Positions 6,120 through 6,136 of a stretch of DNA of 6,136 bases are shown piece after piece. Origin of the DNA: Janthinobacterium lividum (GTDB lineage Bacteria; Pseudomonadota; Gammaproteobacteria; Steroidobacterales; Steroidobacteraceae); the NCBI GenBank assembly GCA_943327025.2, contig CALPVO020000146.1, positions 1-6,136 on the forward strand, in the 5' to 3' direction. The notes beneath the pieces were generated by a model. That model saw nothing but the letters and a program-made list of their open reading frames with translations, was not told the DNA's origin and did not search any database. Position numbers and translations under genes: made by a program. Within the stretch, counting starts at the first letter, position 1; every line of letters begins with the position of its first letter.

Positions 6120-6136
6120 CCAAAGCGGGTGCCACC

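Noticed and set aside
6117..6136. Plus-strand ATG at 6117 as the start of a divergent gene
   Set aside because: Only six codons are visible before the window ends and no ribosome site or homology can be judged.

Overview
The window holds six protein-coding genes, all of ordinary housekeeping type, from a GC-rich proteobacterium. The gene set (metG, an anchorless RnfB/RsxB-like ferredoxin, nth, a DUF1841 protein), the protein sequences and a Pseudomonas/Xanthomonad-type REP palindrome fit a gammaproteobacterium of the Xanthomonadales best. A betaproteobacterium cannot be excluded from sequence alone. I see no phage, insertion sequence, CRISPR array, tRNA or rRNA, and no gene-free stretch above about 70 bases.

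Layout. Bases 1-912 (+) are the 3' part of a DEAD-box RNA helicase gene (deaD/csdA type): the end of the helicase, the DbpA-type RNA-binding domain and a long Gly/Arg/Pro/Phe repeat tail. It converges with the minus-strand block. A perfect 9-bp hairpin at 925-950 lies midway between the two stop codons and probably serves both sides. The minus-strand block, read from right to left, is metG (methionyl-tRNA synthetase, 6082 to 3917), rsxB-like 4Fe-4S ferredoxin (3897 to 3319), nth (endonuclease III, GTG start, 3322 to 2657), a DUF1841 gene (2657 to 2232) and a CPA2-type cation:proton antiporter (2165 to 963).

How the genes go together. rsxB/nth overlap by 4 bases (GTGA) and nth/DUF1841 by 1 base (TGATG). 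metG is only 19 bases upstream of rsxB with no terminator, so these four genes look like one operon. The antiporter follows after 66 bases and may be co-transcribed or have its own promoter. The rnfB-nth pairing recalls the enterobacterial rsxABCDGE-nth operon, but here the membrane subunits are absent and the B subunit has lost its membrane anchor.

Most notable points: a REP-type palindrome lies in frame inside metG, in the linker between the aminoacylation/anticodon part and the C-terminal tRNA-binding domain. The orphan RsxB is soluble and carries an Arg/Gln-rich helical tail. The DUF1841 protein has two HxxxH pairs that could bind metal. I found no clear sign of a wholly new multi-gene system.
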